Positions 52,016 to 61,560 of a stretch of 64,000 nt of DNA are shown in pieces. The stretch comes from Panagrolaimus kolymaensis (lineage: Eukaryota > Nematoda > Chromadorea > Rhabditida > Panagrolaimidae). The notes under the pieces were generated by a model. The model had not been told where the DNA came from, did not search any database, and saw only the letters and a program-made list of their open reading frames with translations. Location of the stretch: NCBI GenBank assembly GCA_028622995.1, contig JAJQJQ010000037.1:186001-250000 (forward strand). The letters run 5' to 3'. Positions within the stretch are counted from its first letter, which is position 1. Every line of letters begins with the position of its first letter. A program made the position numbers and the translations under genes.

Positions 52016-52691
52016 AGCTTGAGGTCGTTTGTAACCGATAAAAAAGAAAAAACTTTAACATAAAATAAATCTTTTAATTTTCAAAATTTTATAGATTCAT
52101 AAACATATTTAAGAAGCTTTTAAAATGAAAGCCGTTCTGATTTTCTGTAAGCTTGAGGTCGCCAGTATCCGATAAAAAAGAAAAAAGTATAACATAAAAT
52201 AAATTTTTTAATTTTCAAAATTTTATGGATTCATAAACATATTTAAGAAGCTTTTAAAATGAAAGCCGTTCTGATTTTCTGTGAGCTTGAGGTCGCCAGT
52301 TTCCGATAAAAAAGAAAAAAGTATAACAAAAATAATTTTTTTAATTATCAAAATTTTATGGATTCATAAACATATTTAAGAAGCTTTTAAAATGAAAGCC
52401 GTTCTGATTTTCTGTTAGCTTGAGGTCGTTTGTTACCGATAAAAACGAAAAAACTTTAACATAAAATAAATTTTTTAATTTTCAAAATTTTATGGTTTCA
52501 TAAACATATTTAAGAAGCTTTTAAAATGAAAGCCGTTCTGATTTTCTGTAAGCTTGAGGTCGCTTGTTTCCGATAAAAAAGAAAAAACTTTAACATAAAA
52601 TAAATTTTTTAATTTTCAAAATTTTATGGTTTCATAAACATATTTAAGAAGCTTTTAAAATGAAAGCCGTTCTGATTTTCTGTAAGCTTTG

Positions 52692-52693
52692 AG
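52692..52693. other. Target-site duplication AG, left copy
   Basis: AG directly abuts the left inverted repeat, with its partner AG at 53395-53396. If the right end of the element is set two bases earlier, the duplication becomes TGAG (52690-52693 and 53393-53396). Both readings restore the empty satellite site. Confidence 0.6.
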
Positions 52694-52714
52694 CACTCAC
52701 AGAAAAAAAGTACC
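52694..52714 (+). repeat. Left terminal inverted repeat
   Basis: Reads CACTCACAG, seven A, then GTACC. Against the reverse complement of the right end it matches throughout except for one base (last A against T) and one extra A in GTACC against GTCC. Confidence 0.85.
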
Positions 52715-52724
52715 TTTATCATCC

Positions 52725-52842
52725 AAAAACTTGGACAAAATTGGCTTTTCAAAAGATAGCCCGGTATTCACATGTCAAAGTCCCAATTGGACCAAATAAT
52801 CCTCTATTATGCCGATAGTTTCTAAAAACTTGGACAAAATTG
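52725..52842 (+). repeat. Internal 19-bp direct repeat of the element
   Basis: The 19-mer aaaaacttggacaaaattg occurs identically at 52725-52743 and 52824-52842, 99 bp apart, in the left subterminal part. A looser version (aaaatttgggcaaaaaaa) follows near 52845. Subterminal repeats are common transposase-binding features in several DNA transposon families; a role here is inference. Confidence 0.7.
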
Positions 52843-52944
52843 AAAAAATTTGGGCAAAAAAATTTTTTTGTTTGCGACCGCCAATATATTTTTTATATGA
52901 GTTTTTCCAAATTTAGAATTTGAACATCCAAAATTTATAAGCTT

Positions 52945-53219
52945 TTATTGAAGCATTCGGTCAAGCAATAAATTAGCCAGCCGATACCGAAGCATAGTCA
53001 TCAATCGTGGTACTTTTCCTTGTCTACCAACCCCCTTCAGTTGAACAAAAATATCGACTGAAGAGTGCTGGCACAATGAATAGTCACACCATTAATAGTC
53101 ATGCAGCCATCATCAGAAATAACTAAATCGGTATACGCATGAAGCAACCAAAACTTGAACCTATATGAATACGCTAAAACGAAAAAATGATGAATTGAAA
53201 TAGGCCTCCAGACAACCAA
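52945..53219 (-). other. Possible decayed coding segment inside the element
   Basis: The element core is richer in G+C than its ends and holds two overlapping minus-strand open stretches in different frames. One (53219-53037, 60 codons) begins at a TTG, not ATG, follows an in-frame TGA closely, contains VISDDGCMTINGVTIHCAS and ends at TGA. The other (53091-52945, 48 codons to TAA) ends in an Arg/Leu-rich stretch, LMTMLRYRLANLLLDRMLQ. I do not recognise either. They could be shifted remnants of one exon, such as a transposase C-terminus or captured host sequence, or chance. Nothing supports expression. Confidence 0.2.
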
Positions 53220-53374
53220 AGAAAAAGTTTCGTCTCATTTTATTTGGACCACTTTGTCTAATAAGATAGTCACTATGACTTGTCCATCAAAAGTTGACAA
53301 TATGTACACAAAAATGCCGAAAACAACTTTTAAAGTCGTAAAAAAACGGGTCCATCAAATTCCAAAAAAGTATT

Positions 53375-53394
53375 GGACATTTTTTCTGTGAGTG
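53375..53394 (-). repeat. Right terminal inverted repeat
   Basis: Read on the minus strand: CACTCACAG, six A, then TGTCC. Its outer 15 bases are identical to those of the left end. The pair delimits the element. Confidence 0.85.
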
Positions 53395-53396
53395 AG
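53395..53396. other. Target-site duplication AG, right copy
   Basis: Partner of the AG at 52692-52693. The 4-bp alternative TGAG (53393-53396) overlaps the last two bases of the right inverted repeat, so the boundary is ambiguous. Confidence 0.6.
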
Positions 53397-54089
53397 GTCG
53401 CCAGTTTCCGATAAAAAAGAAAAAAGTATAACAAAAATAATTTTTTTAATTATCAAAATTTTATGGATTCATAAACATATTTAAGAAGCTTTTAAAATGA
53501 AAGCCGTTCTGATTTTCTGTAAGCTTTGAGGTCGCCAGTTTCCGATAAAAAAGAAAAAAGTATAACAAAAATAATTTTTTTAATTATCAAAATATTATAG
53601 ATTCATAAACATATTTAAGAAGCTTTTAAAATGAAAGCCGTTCTGATTTTCTGTAAGCTTGAGGTCGCTTGTTTCCGATAAAAAAGAGAAAACTTTAACA
53701 TAAAATAAATTTTTTAATTTTCAAAATTTTATGGTTTCATAAACATATTTAAGAAGCTTTTAAAATGAAAGCCGTTCTGATTTTCTGTAAGCTTTGAGGT
53801 CGCCAGTTTCCGATAAAAAAGAAAAAAGTATAACAAAAATAATTTTTTTAATTATCAAAATATTATAGATTCATAAACATATTTAAGAAGCTTTTAAAAT
53901 GAAAGCCGTTCTGATTTTCTGTTAGCTTGAGGTCGTTTGTTACCGATAATAAAGAAAAAACTTTAACATAAAATAAATTTTTTAATTTTCAAAATTTTAT
54001 GGTTTCATAAACATATTTAAGAAGCTTTTAAAATGAAAGCCGTTCTGATTTTCTGTAAGCTTGAGGACGCTTGTTTCCGATAAAAAAGA

Positions 54090-55010
54090 AAAAACTTAAA
54101 GATAAAATAATTTTTATAATATTTTAAAATTTTTTATGGTTCCGCAAACATATTTAGGAAGAGTCAAAGATAAATTCCTTTAAGATTTTCTGTTAGCTTG
54201 ATGTCGTATGTAACCGATAAAAAAGAAAAAACTTTAACATAAAATAAATTTTTTAATTTTCAAAATTTTATGGTTTCATAAACATATTTAAGAAGCTTTT
54301 AAAATGAAAGCCGTTCTGATTTTCTGTAAGCTTGAGGACGCTTGTTTCCGATAAAAAAGAAAAAACTTAAAGATAAAATAATTTTTATAATATTTTAAAA
54401 TTTTTTATGGTTCCGCAAACATATTTAGGAAGAGTCAAAGATAAATTCCTTTAAGATTTTCTGTTAGCTTGATGTCGTATGTAACCGATAAAAAAGTAAA
54501 AACTTTAACATAAAATAAATTTTTTAATTTTCAAAATTTTATGGTTTCATAAACATATTTAAGAAGCTTTTAAAATGAAAGCCGTTCTGATTTTCTGTAA
54601 GCTTGAGGTCGCTTGTTTCCGATAAAAAAGAAAAAACTTAAAGATAAAATAATTTTTATAATATTTTAAAATTTTTTATGGTTCCGCAAACATATTTAGG
54701 AAGAGTCAAAGATAAATTCCTTTAAGATTTTCTGTTAGCTTGATGTCGTATGTAACCGATAAAAAAGAAAAAACTTTAACATAAAATTATTTTTTTAATT
54801 TTCAAAATTTTATAGATTCATAAACATATTTAAGAAGCTTTTAAAATGAAAGCCGTTCTGATTTTCTGTAAGCTTGAGGTCGCTTGTTTCCGACAAAAAA
54901 GAAAAAACTTAAAGATAAAATAATTTTTATAATATTTTAAAATTTTTTATGGTTCCGCAAACATATTTAGGAAGAGTCAAAGATAAATTCCTTTAAGATT
55001 TTCTGTTAGC
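54090..55010. repeat. Type C / standard 271-bp dimers, right side
   Basis: The type C landmark (g of gcaaacatattt) falls at 54144, 54415, 54686 and 54957, exactly 271 bp apart. This is the same dimer organisation as at the left edge of the window. Here the following unit carries cttgatgtcgtatg and ttcctttaagatt, against ttccattaagatt on the left, so this is a separately drifting version of the dimer. Confidence 0.85.
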
Positions 55011-56370
55011 TTGATGTCGTTTGTAACCGATAAAAAAGAAAAAACTTTAACATAAAATAAATTTTTTAATTTTCAAAATTTTATGGTTTCATAAACATAT
55101 TTAAGAAGCTTTTAAAATGAAAGCCGTTCTGATTTTCTGTAAGCTTGAGGTCGCTTGTTTCCGATAAAAAAGAAAAAACTTTAACATAAAATAAATTTTT
55201 TAATTTTCAAAATTTTATGGTTTCATAAACATATTTAAGAAGCTTTTAAAATGAAAGCCGTTCTGATTTTCTGTAAGCTTTGAGGTCGCCAGTTTCCGAT
55301 AAAAAAGAAAAAAGTATAACAAAAATAATTTTTTTAATTATCAAAATTTTATAGATTCATAAACATATTTAAGAAGCTTTTAAAATGAAAGCCGTTCTGA
55401 TTTTCTGTTAGCTTGAGGTCGTTTGTTACCGATAATAAAGAAAAAACTTTAACATAAAATAATTTTTTTAATTTTCAAAATTTTATGGATTCATAAACAT
55501 ATTTAAGAAGCTTTTAAAATGAAAGCCGTTCTGATTTTCTGTTAGCTTGAGGTCGTTTATTACCGATAAAAAAGAAAAAACTTTAACATAAAATAATTTT
55601 TTTTAATATTCAAAATTTTATGGATTCATAAACATATTTAAGAAGCTTTTAAAATGAAAGCCGTTCTGATTTTCTGTTAGCTTGAGGTCGTTTGTTACCG
55701 AGAAAAAAGAAAAAACTTTAACATAAAATAAATTTTTTAATTTTCAAAATTTTATGGATTCATAAACATATTTAAGAAGCTTTTAAAATGAAAGCCGTTC
55801 TGATTTTCTGTTAGCTTGAGGTCGTTTGTTACCGAGAAAAAAGAAAAAACTTTAACATAAAATAATTTTTTTAATTTTCAAAATTTTATGGATTCATAAA
55901 CATATTTAAGAAGCTTTTAAAATGAAAGCCGTTCTGATTTTCTGTAAGCTTGAGGTTGTTTGTTTCCGATAAAAAAGAAAAAAGTATAAAAAAAATAATT
56001 TTTTTAATTTTCAAAATTTTATGGATTCATAAACATATTTAAGAAGCTTTTAAAATGAAAGCCGTTCTGATTTTCTGTTAGCTTGAGGTCGTTTGTTACC
56101 GATAATAAAGAAAAAACTTTAACATAAAATAATTTTTTTAATTTTAAAAATTTTATGGATTCATAAACATATTTCAGATGCTTTTAAAATGAAAGCCGTT
56201 CTGATTTTCTGTTAGCTTGAGGTCGCTTGTTTCCGATAAAAAAGAAAAAAGTATAAAAAAAATAATTTTTTAATTTTATGGATTCATAAACATATTTAAG
56301 AAGCTTTTAAAATGAAAGCCGTTCTGATTTTCTGTAAGCTTGAGGTCGCTTGTTTCCGATAAAAAAGAAA

Positions 56371-56475
56371 AAACTTAAAGATAAAATAATTTTTATAATA
56401 TTTTAAAATTTTTTATGGTTCCGCAAACATATTTAGGAAGAGTCAAAGATAAATTCCTTTAAGATTTTCTGTAAG
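56371..56475. repeat. Isolated type C monomer
   Basis: This is a single divergent unit (cttaaagataaaataa to cctttaagattttctg) with the gcaaacatattt landmark at 56423. It is flanked by standard-class monomers, not in a dimer run. It shares the ttcctttaagatt allele with the 54-55 kb dimers. Confidence 0.8.
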
Positions 56476-59400
56476 CTTGATGTCGTTTGTAACCGATAAA
56501 AAAGAAAAAACTTTAACATAAAATAAATTTTTTAATTTTCAAAATTTTATGGTTTCATAAACATATTTAAGAAGCTTTTAAAATGAAAGCCGTTCTGATT
56601 TTCTGTAAGCTTGAGGTCGCTTGTTTCCGATAAAAAAGAAAAAACTTTAACATTAAATAATTTTTTTAATTATCAAAATTTTATGGTTTCATAAACATAT
56701 TTAAGAAGCTTTTAAAATGAAAGCCGTTCTGATTTTCTGTAAGCTTTGAGGTCGCAGTTTCCGATAAAAAAGAAAAAACTTTAACATTAAATTATTTTTT
56801 TAATTTTCAAAATTTTATAGATTCATAAACATATTTAAGAAGCTTTTAAAATGAAAGCCGTTCTGATTTTCTGTTAGCTTGAGGTCGTTTGTTACCGATA
56901 AAAAAGAAAAAACTTTAACATTAAATTATTTTTTTAATTTTCAAAATTTTATAGATTCATAAACATATTTAAGAAGCTTTTAAAATGAAAGCCGTTCTGA
57001 TTTTCTGTAAGCTTGAGGTCGCTTGTTTCCGATAAAAAAGAAAAAACTTTAACATAAAATAAATCTTTTAATTTTCAAAATTTTATAGATTCATAAACAT
57101 ATTTAAGAAGCTTTTAAAATGAAAGCCGTTCTGATTTTCTGTAAGCTTGAGGTCGCCAGTTTCCGATAAAAAAGAAAAAAGTATAACAAAAATAATTTTT
57201 TTAATTATCAAAATTTTATGGTTTCATAAACATATTTAAGAAGCTTTTAAAATGAAAGCCGTTCTGATTTTCTGTAAGCTTTGAGGTCGCCAGTTTCCGA
57301 TAAAAAAGAAAAAAGTATAACAAAAATAATTATTTTAATTATCAAAATTTTATGGATTCATAAACATATTTAAAAAGCTTTTAAAATGAAAGCCGTTCTG
57401 ATTTTCTGTAAGCTTGAGGTCGCTTGTTTCCGATAAAAAAGAAAAAACTTTAACATTAAATTATTTTTTTAATTTTCAAAATTTTATGGTTTCATAAACA
57501 TATTTAAGAAGCTTTTAAAATGAAAGCCGTTCTGATTTTCTGTAAGCTTGAGGTCGCTTGTTTCCGATAAAAAAGAAAAAACTTTAACATTAAATTATTT
57601 TTTTAATTTTCAAAATTTTATAGATTCATAAATATATTTAAGAAGCTTTTAAAATGAAAGCCGTTGTGATTTTCTGTTAGCTTGAGGTCGTTTGTTACCG
57701 CTAAAAAAGAAAAAACTTTAACATTAAATTATTTTTTTAATTTTCAAAATTTTATAGATTCATAAACATATTTAAGAAGCTTTTAAAATGAAAGCCGTTC
57801 TGATTTTCTGTAAGCTTGAGGTCGCTTGTTTCCGATAAAAAAGAAAAAACTTTAACATTAAATTATTTTTTTAATTTTCAAAATTTTATAGATTCATAAA
57901 CATATTTAAGAAGCTTTTAAAATGAAAGCCGTTCTGATTTTTTGTAAGCTTGAGGTCGCTTGTTTCCGATAAAAAAGAAAAAACTTTAACATTAAATTAT
58001 TTTTTTAATTTTCAAAATTTTATAGATTCATAAACATATTTAAGAAGCTTTTAAAATGAAAGCCGTTCTGATTTTCTGTAAGCTTGAGGTCGTTTGTTAC
58101 CGATAAAAAAGAAAAAACTTTAACATAAAATAAATCTTTTAATTTTCAAAATTTTATAGATTCATAAACATATTTAAGAAGCTTTTAAAATGAAAGCCGT
58201 TCTGATTTTCTGTAAGCTTGAGGTCGCCAGTTTCCGATAAAAAAGAAAAAAGTATAACAAAAATAATTTTTTTAATTATCAAAATTTTATGGATTCATAA
58301 ACATATTTAAGAAGCTTTTAAAATGAAAGCCGTTCTGATTTTCTGTAAGCTTGAGGTCGCTTGTTTCCGATAAAAAAGAAAAAACTTTAACATTAAATTA
58401 TTTTTTTAATTTTCAAAATTTTATAGATTCATAAACATATTTAAGAAGCTTTTAAAATGAAAGCCGTTCTGATTTTCTGTTAGCTTGAGGTCGTTTGTTA
58501 CCGATAAAAAAGAAAAAACTTTAACATAAAATAAATCTTTTAATTTTCAAAATTTTATAGATTCATAAACATATTTAAGAAGCTTTTAAAATGAAAGCCG
58601 TTCTGATTTTCTGTAAGCTTGAGGTCGCCAGTTTCCGATAAAAAAGAAAAAAGTATAACAAAAATAATTTTTTTAATTATCAAAATTTTATGGATTCATA
58701 AACATATTTAAGAAGCTTTTAAAATGAAAGCCGTTCTGATTTTCTGTTAGCTTGAGGTCGTTTGTTTCCGATAAAAAAGAAAAAACTTTAACATAAAATA
58801 AATTTTTTAATTTTCAAAATTTTATGGTTTCATAAACATATTTAAGAAGCTTTTAAAATGAAAGCCGTTCTGATTTTCTGTAAGCTTGAGGTCGCTTGTT
58901 TCCGATAAAAAAGAAAAAACTTTAACATTAAATTATTTTTTTAATTTTCAAAATTTTATGGTTTCATAAACATATTTAAGAAGCTTTTAAAATGAAAGCC
59001 GTTCTGATTTTCTGTAAGCTTGAGGTCGCCAGTTTCCGATAAAAAAGAAAAAAGTATAACAAAAATAATTTTTTTAATTATCAAAATTTTATGGATTCAT
59101 AAACATATTTAAGAAGCTTTTAAAATGGAAGCCGTTCTGATTTTCTGTTAGCTTGAGGTCGTTTGTTTCCGATAAAAAAGAAAAAACTTTAACATAAAAT
59201 AAATTTTTTAATTTTCAAAATTTTATGGTTTCATAAACATATTTAAGAAGCTTTTAAAATGAAAGCCGTTCTGATTTTCTGTTAGCTTGAGGTCGCTTGT
59301 TTCCGATAAAAAAGAAAAAAGTATAACAAAAATAATTTTTTTAATTATCAAAATTTTATGGATTCATAAACATATTTAAGAAGCTTTTAAAATGAAAGCC

Positions 59401-61459
59401 GTTCTGATTTTCTGTAAGCTTGAGGTCGCTTGTTTCCGATAAAAAAGAAAAAACTTTAACATAAAATAAATTTTTTAATTTTCAAAATTTTATGGTTTCA
59501 TAAACATATTTAAGAAGCTTTTAAAATGAAAGCCGTTCTGATTTTCTGTAAGCTTGAGGTCACTTGTTTCCGATAAAAAAGAAAAAAGTATAACAAAAAT
59601 AATTTTTTTAATTATCAAAATTTTATGGATTCATAAACATATTTAAGAAGCTTTTAAAATGAAAGCCGTTCTGATTTTCTGTTAGCTTGAGGTCGTTTGT
59701 TTCCGATAAAAAAGAAAAAACTTTAACATAAAATAAATTTTTTAATTTTCAAAATTTTATGGTTTCATAAACATATTTAAGAAGCTTTTAAAATGAAAGC
59801 CGTTCTGATTTTCTGTAAGCTTGAGGTCGCCAGTTTCCGATAAAAAAGAAAAAAGTATAACAAAAATAATTTTTTTAATTATCAAAATTTTATGGATTCA
59901 TAAACATATTTAAGAAGCTTTTAAAATGGAAGCCGTTCTGATTTTCTGTTAGCTTGAGGTCGTTTGTTTCCGATAAAAAAGAAAAAACTTTAACATAAAA
60001 TAAATTTTTTAATTTTCAAAATTTTATGGTTTCATAAACATATTTAAGAAGCTTTTAAAATGAAAGCCGTTCTGATTTTCTGTTAGCTTGAGGTCGCTTG
60101 TTTCCGATAAAAAAGAAAAAACTTTAACATAAATTAAATTTTTTAATTTTCAAAATTTTATGGTTTCATAAACATATTTAAGAAGCTTTTAAAATGAAAG
60201 CCGTTCTGATTTTCTGTTAGCTTGAGGTCGCTTGTTTCCGATAAAAAAGAAAAAACTTTAACATAAAATAAATTTTTTAATTTTCAAAATTTTATGGTTT
60301 CATAAACATATTTAAGAAGCTTTTAAAATGAAAGCCGTTCTGATTTTCTGTAAGCTTGAGGTCGCTTGTTTCCGATAAAAAAGAAAAAACTTTAACATTA
60401 AATTATTTTTTTAATTTTCAAAATTTTATGGTTTCATAAACATATTTAAGAAGCTTTTAAAATGAAAGCCGTTCTGATTTTCTGTAAGCTTGAGGTCGCC
60501 AGTTTCCGATAAAAAAGAAAAAAGTATAACAAAAATAATTTTTTTAATTATCAAAATTTTATGGATTCATAAACATATTTAAGAAGCTTTTAAAATGAAA
60601 GCCGTTCTGATTTTCTGTTAGCTTGAGGTCGCTTGTTTCCGATAAAAAAGAAAAAACTTTAACATAAAATAAATTTTTTAATTTTCAAAATTTTATGGTT
60701 TCATAAACATATTTAAGAAGCTTTTAAAATGAAAGCCGTTCTGATTTTCTGTAAGCTTGAGGTCGCTTGTTTCCGATAAAAAAGAAAAAAGTATAACAAA
60801 AATAATTTTTTTAATTATCAAAATTTTTATGGATTCATAAACATATTTAAGAAGCTTTTAAAATGAAAGCCGTTCTGATTTTCTGTAAGCTTGAGGTCGC
60901 TTGTTTCCGATAAAAAAGAAAAAACTTTAACATAAAATAAATTTTTTAATTTTCAAAATTTTATGGTTTCATAAACATATTTAAGAAGCTTTTAAAATGA
61001 AAGCCGTTCTGATTTTCTGTAAGCTTGAGGTCGCCAGTTTCCGATAAAAAAGAAAAAAGTATAACAAAAATAATTTTTTTAATTATCAAAATTTTATGGA
61101 TTCATAAACATATTTAAGAAGCTTTTAAAATGAAAGCCGTTCTGATTTTCTGTAAGCTTGAGGTCGCTTGTTTCCGATAAAAAAGAAAAAACTTTAACAT
61201 AAAATAAATTTTTTAATTTTCAAAATTTTATGGTTTCATAAACGTATTTAAGAAGCTTTTAAAATGAAAGCCGTTCTGATTTTCTGTAAGCTTGAGGTCG
61301 CTTGTTTCCGATAAAAAAGAAAAAACTTTAACATTAAATTATTTTTTTAATTTTCAAAATTTTATAGATTCATAAACATATTTAAGAAGCTTTTAAAATG
61401 AAAGCCGTTCTGATTTTCTGTAAGCTTGAGGTCGCTTGTTTCCGATAAAAAAGAAAAAA

Positions 61460-61560
61460 CTTAAAGATAAAATAATTTTTATAATATTTTAAAATTTTTT
61501 ATGGTTCCGCAAACATATTTAGGAAGAGTCAAAGATAAATTCCATTAAGATTTTCTGTTA
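61460..61560. repeat. Isolated type C monomer
   Basis: This is a single divergent unit with its landmark at 61509. It carries ttccattaagatt and is followed by a unit with gtcgtttgttacc and the shortened taaatatttaattttc spacer. The same combination occurs near 1.9-2.0 kb at the opposite edge, so it is closer to the left-edge version than to the 54-55 kb version. Confidence 0.75.

Larger units (their letters stand above)
46080..52490. repeat. Domain IV: cattaac / cagtatccg variant block
   Basis: Monomers here often read ggattcattaac instead of ggattcataaac, aacattaaattattt instead of aacataaaataattt, or gtcgccagtatccg with aagtataacataaaataaa. The 89-bp unit is absent. Towards the right end variants typical of both outer edges appear, including gacgcttgtttcc, a ccaattaaaaag form near 50.70, 51.09 and 51.77 kb, and one type C unit near 51.92-52.01 kb. 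No gene is present. Confidence 0.75.
1..52693. repeat. 134-bp AT-rich satellite array, left part
   Basis: This is a continuous head-to-tail tandem array with a basic unit of about 134 bp. All units are in the same orientation and no unrelated sequence interrupts them. Nearly every unit holds the blocks cataaacatatttaagaagc, ttctgattttct, agcttgaggtcg and the A-tract aaaaaagaaaaaa, followed by a T-rich stretch. Unit length varies through small indels and two clear deletion or variant classes (89 bp and about 137 bp). G+C of the standard unit is about 23% by hand count. All six frames are interrupted; the longest open stretches are 65-68 codons and need TTG as a start. I infer heterochromatic satellite, possibly centromeric. 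The family is not one I recognise. Confidence 0.97.
52694..53394. mobile_element. 701-bp TIR element, probable non-autonomous DNA transposon
   Basis: This is the only sequence in the window unrelated to the satellite. Both ends carry an inverted repeat starting CACTCACAGAAAAAA, and the interior is less AT-rich than the satellite. The satellite reads gctttgag before it and aggtcgcc after it. Intact monomers nearby (for example 53521-53535) read gctttgaggtcgcc, so the empty site is restored by removing the element and one copy of AG. No intact transposase is present. CACT ends with a 2- or 4-bp duplication are compatible with the CMC (CACTA/Mirage/Chapaev) group, but I have no sequence match and leave the superfamily open. 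A single copy is seen here; other copies would be expected elsewhere in the genome. Confidence 0.85.

Noticed and set aside
53037..53219. 60-codon minus-strand frame inside the transposon as a real gene
   Set aside because: It begins at TTG, has stops close on both sides and no recognised domain or full-length partner. I kept it only as a possible decayed segment.
52694..53394. hAT, P-type, piggyBac or Tc1/mariner assignment of the insertion
   Set aside because: There is no 8-bp (hAT, P), TTAA (piggyBac) or TA (Tc1/mariner) duplication at the boundaries. The observed AG or TGAG does not fit these families.
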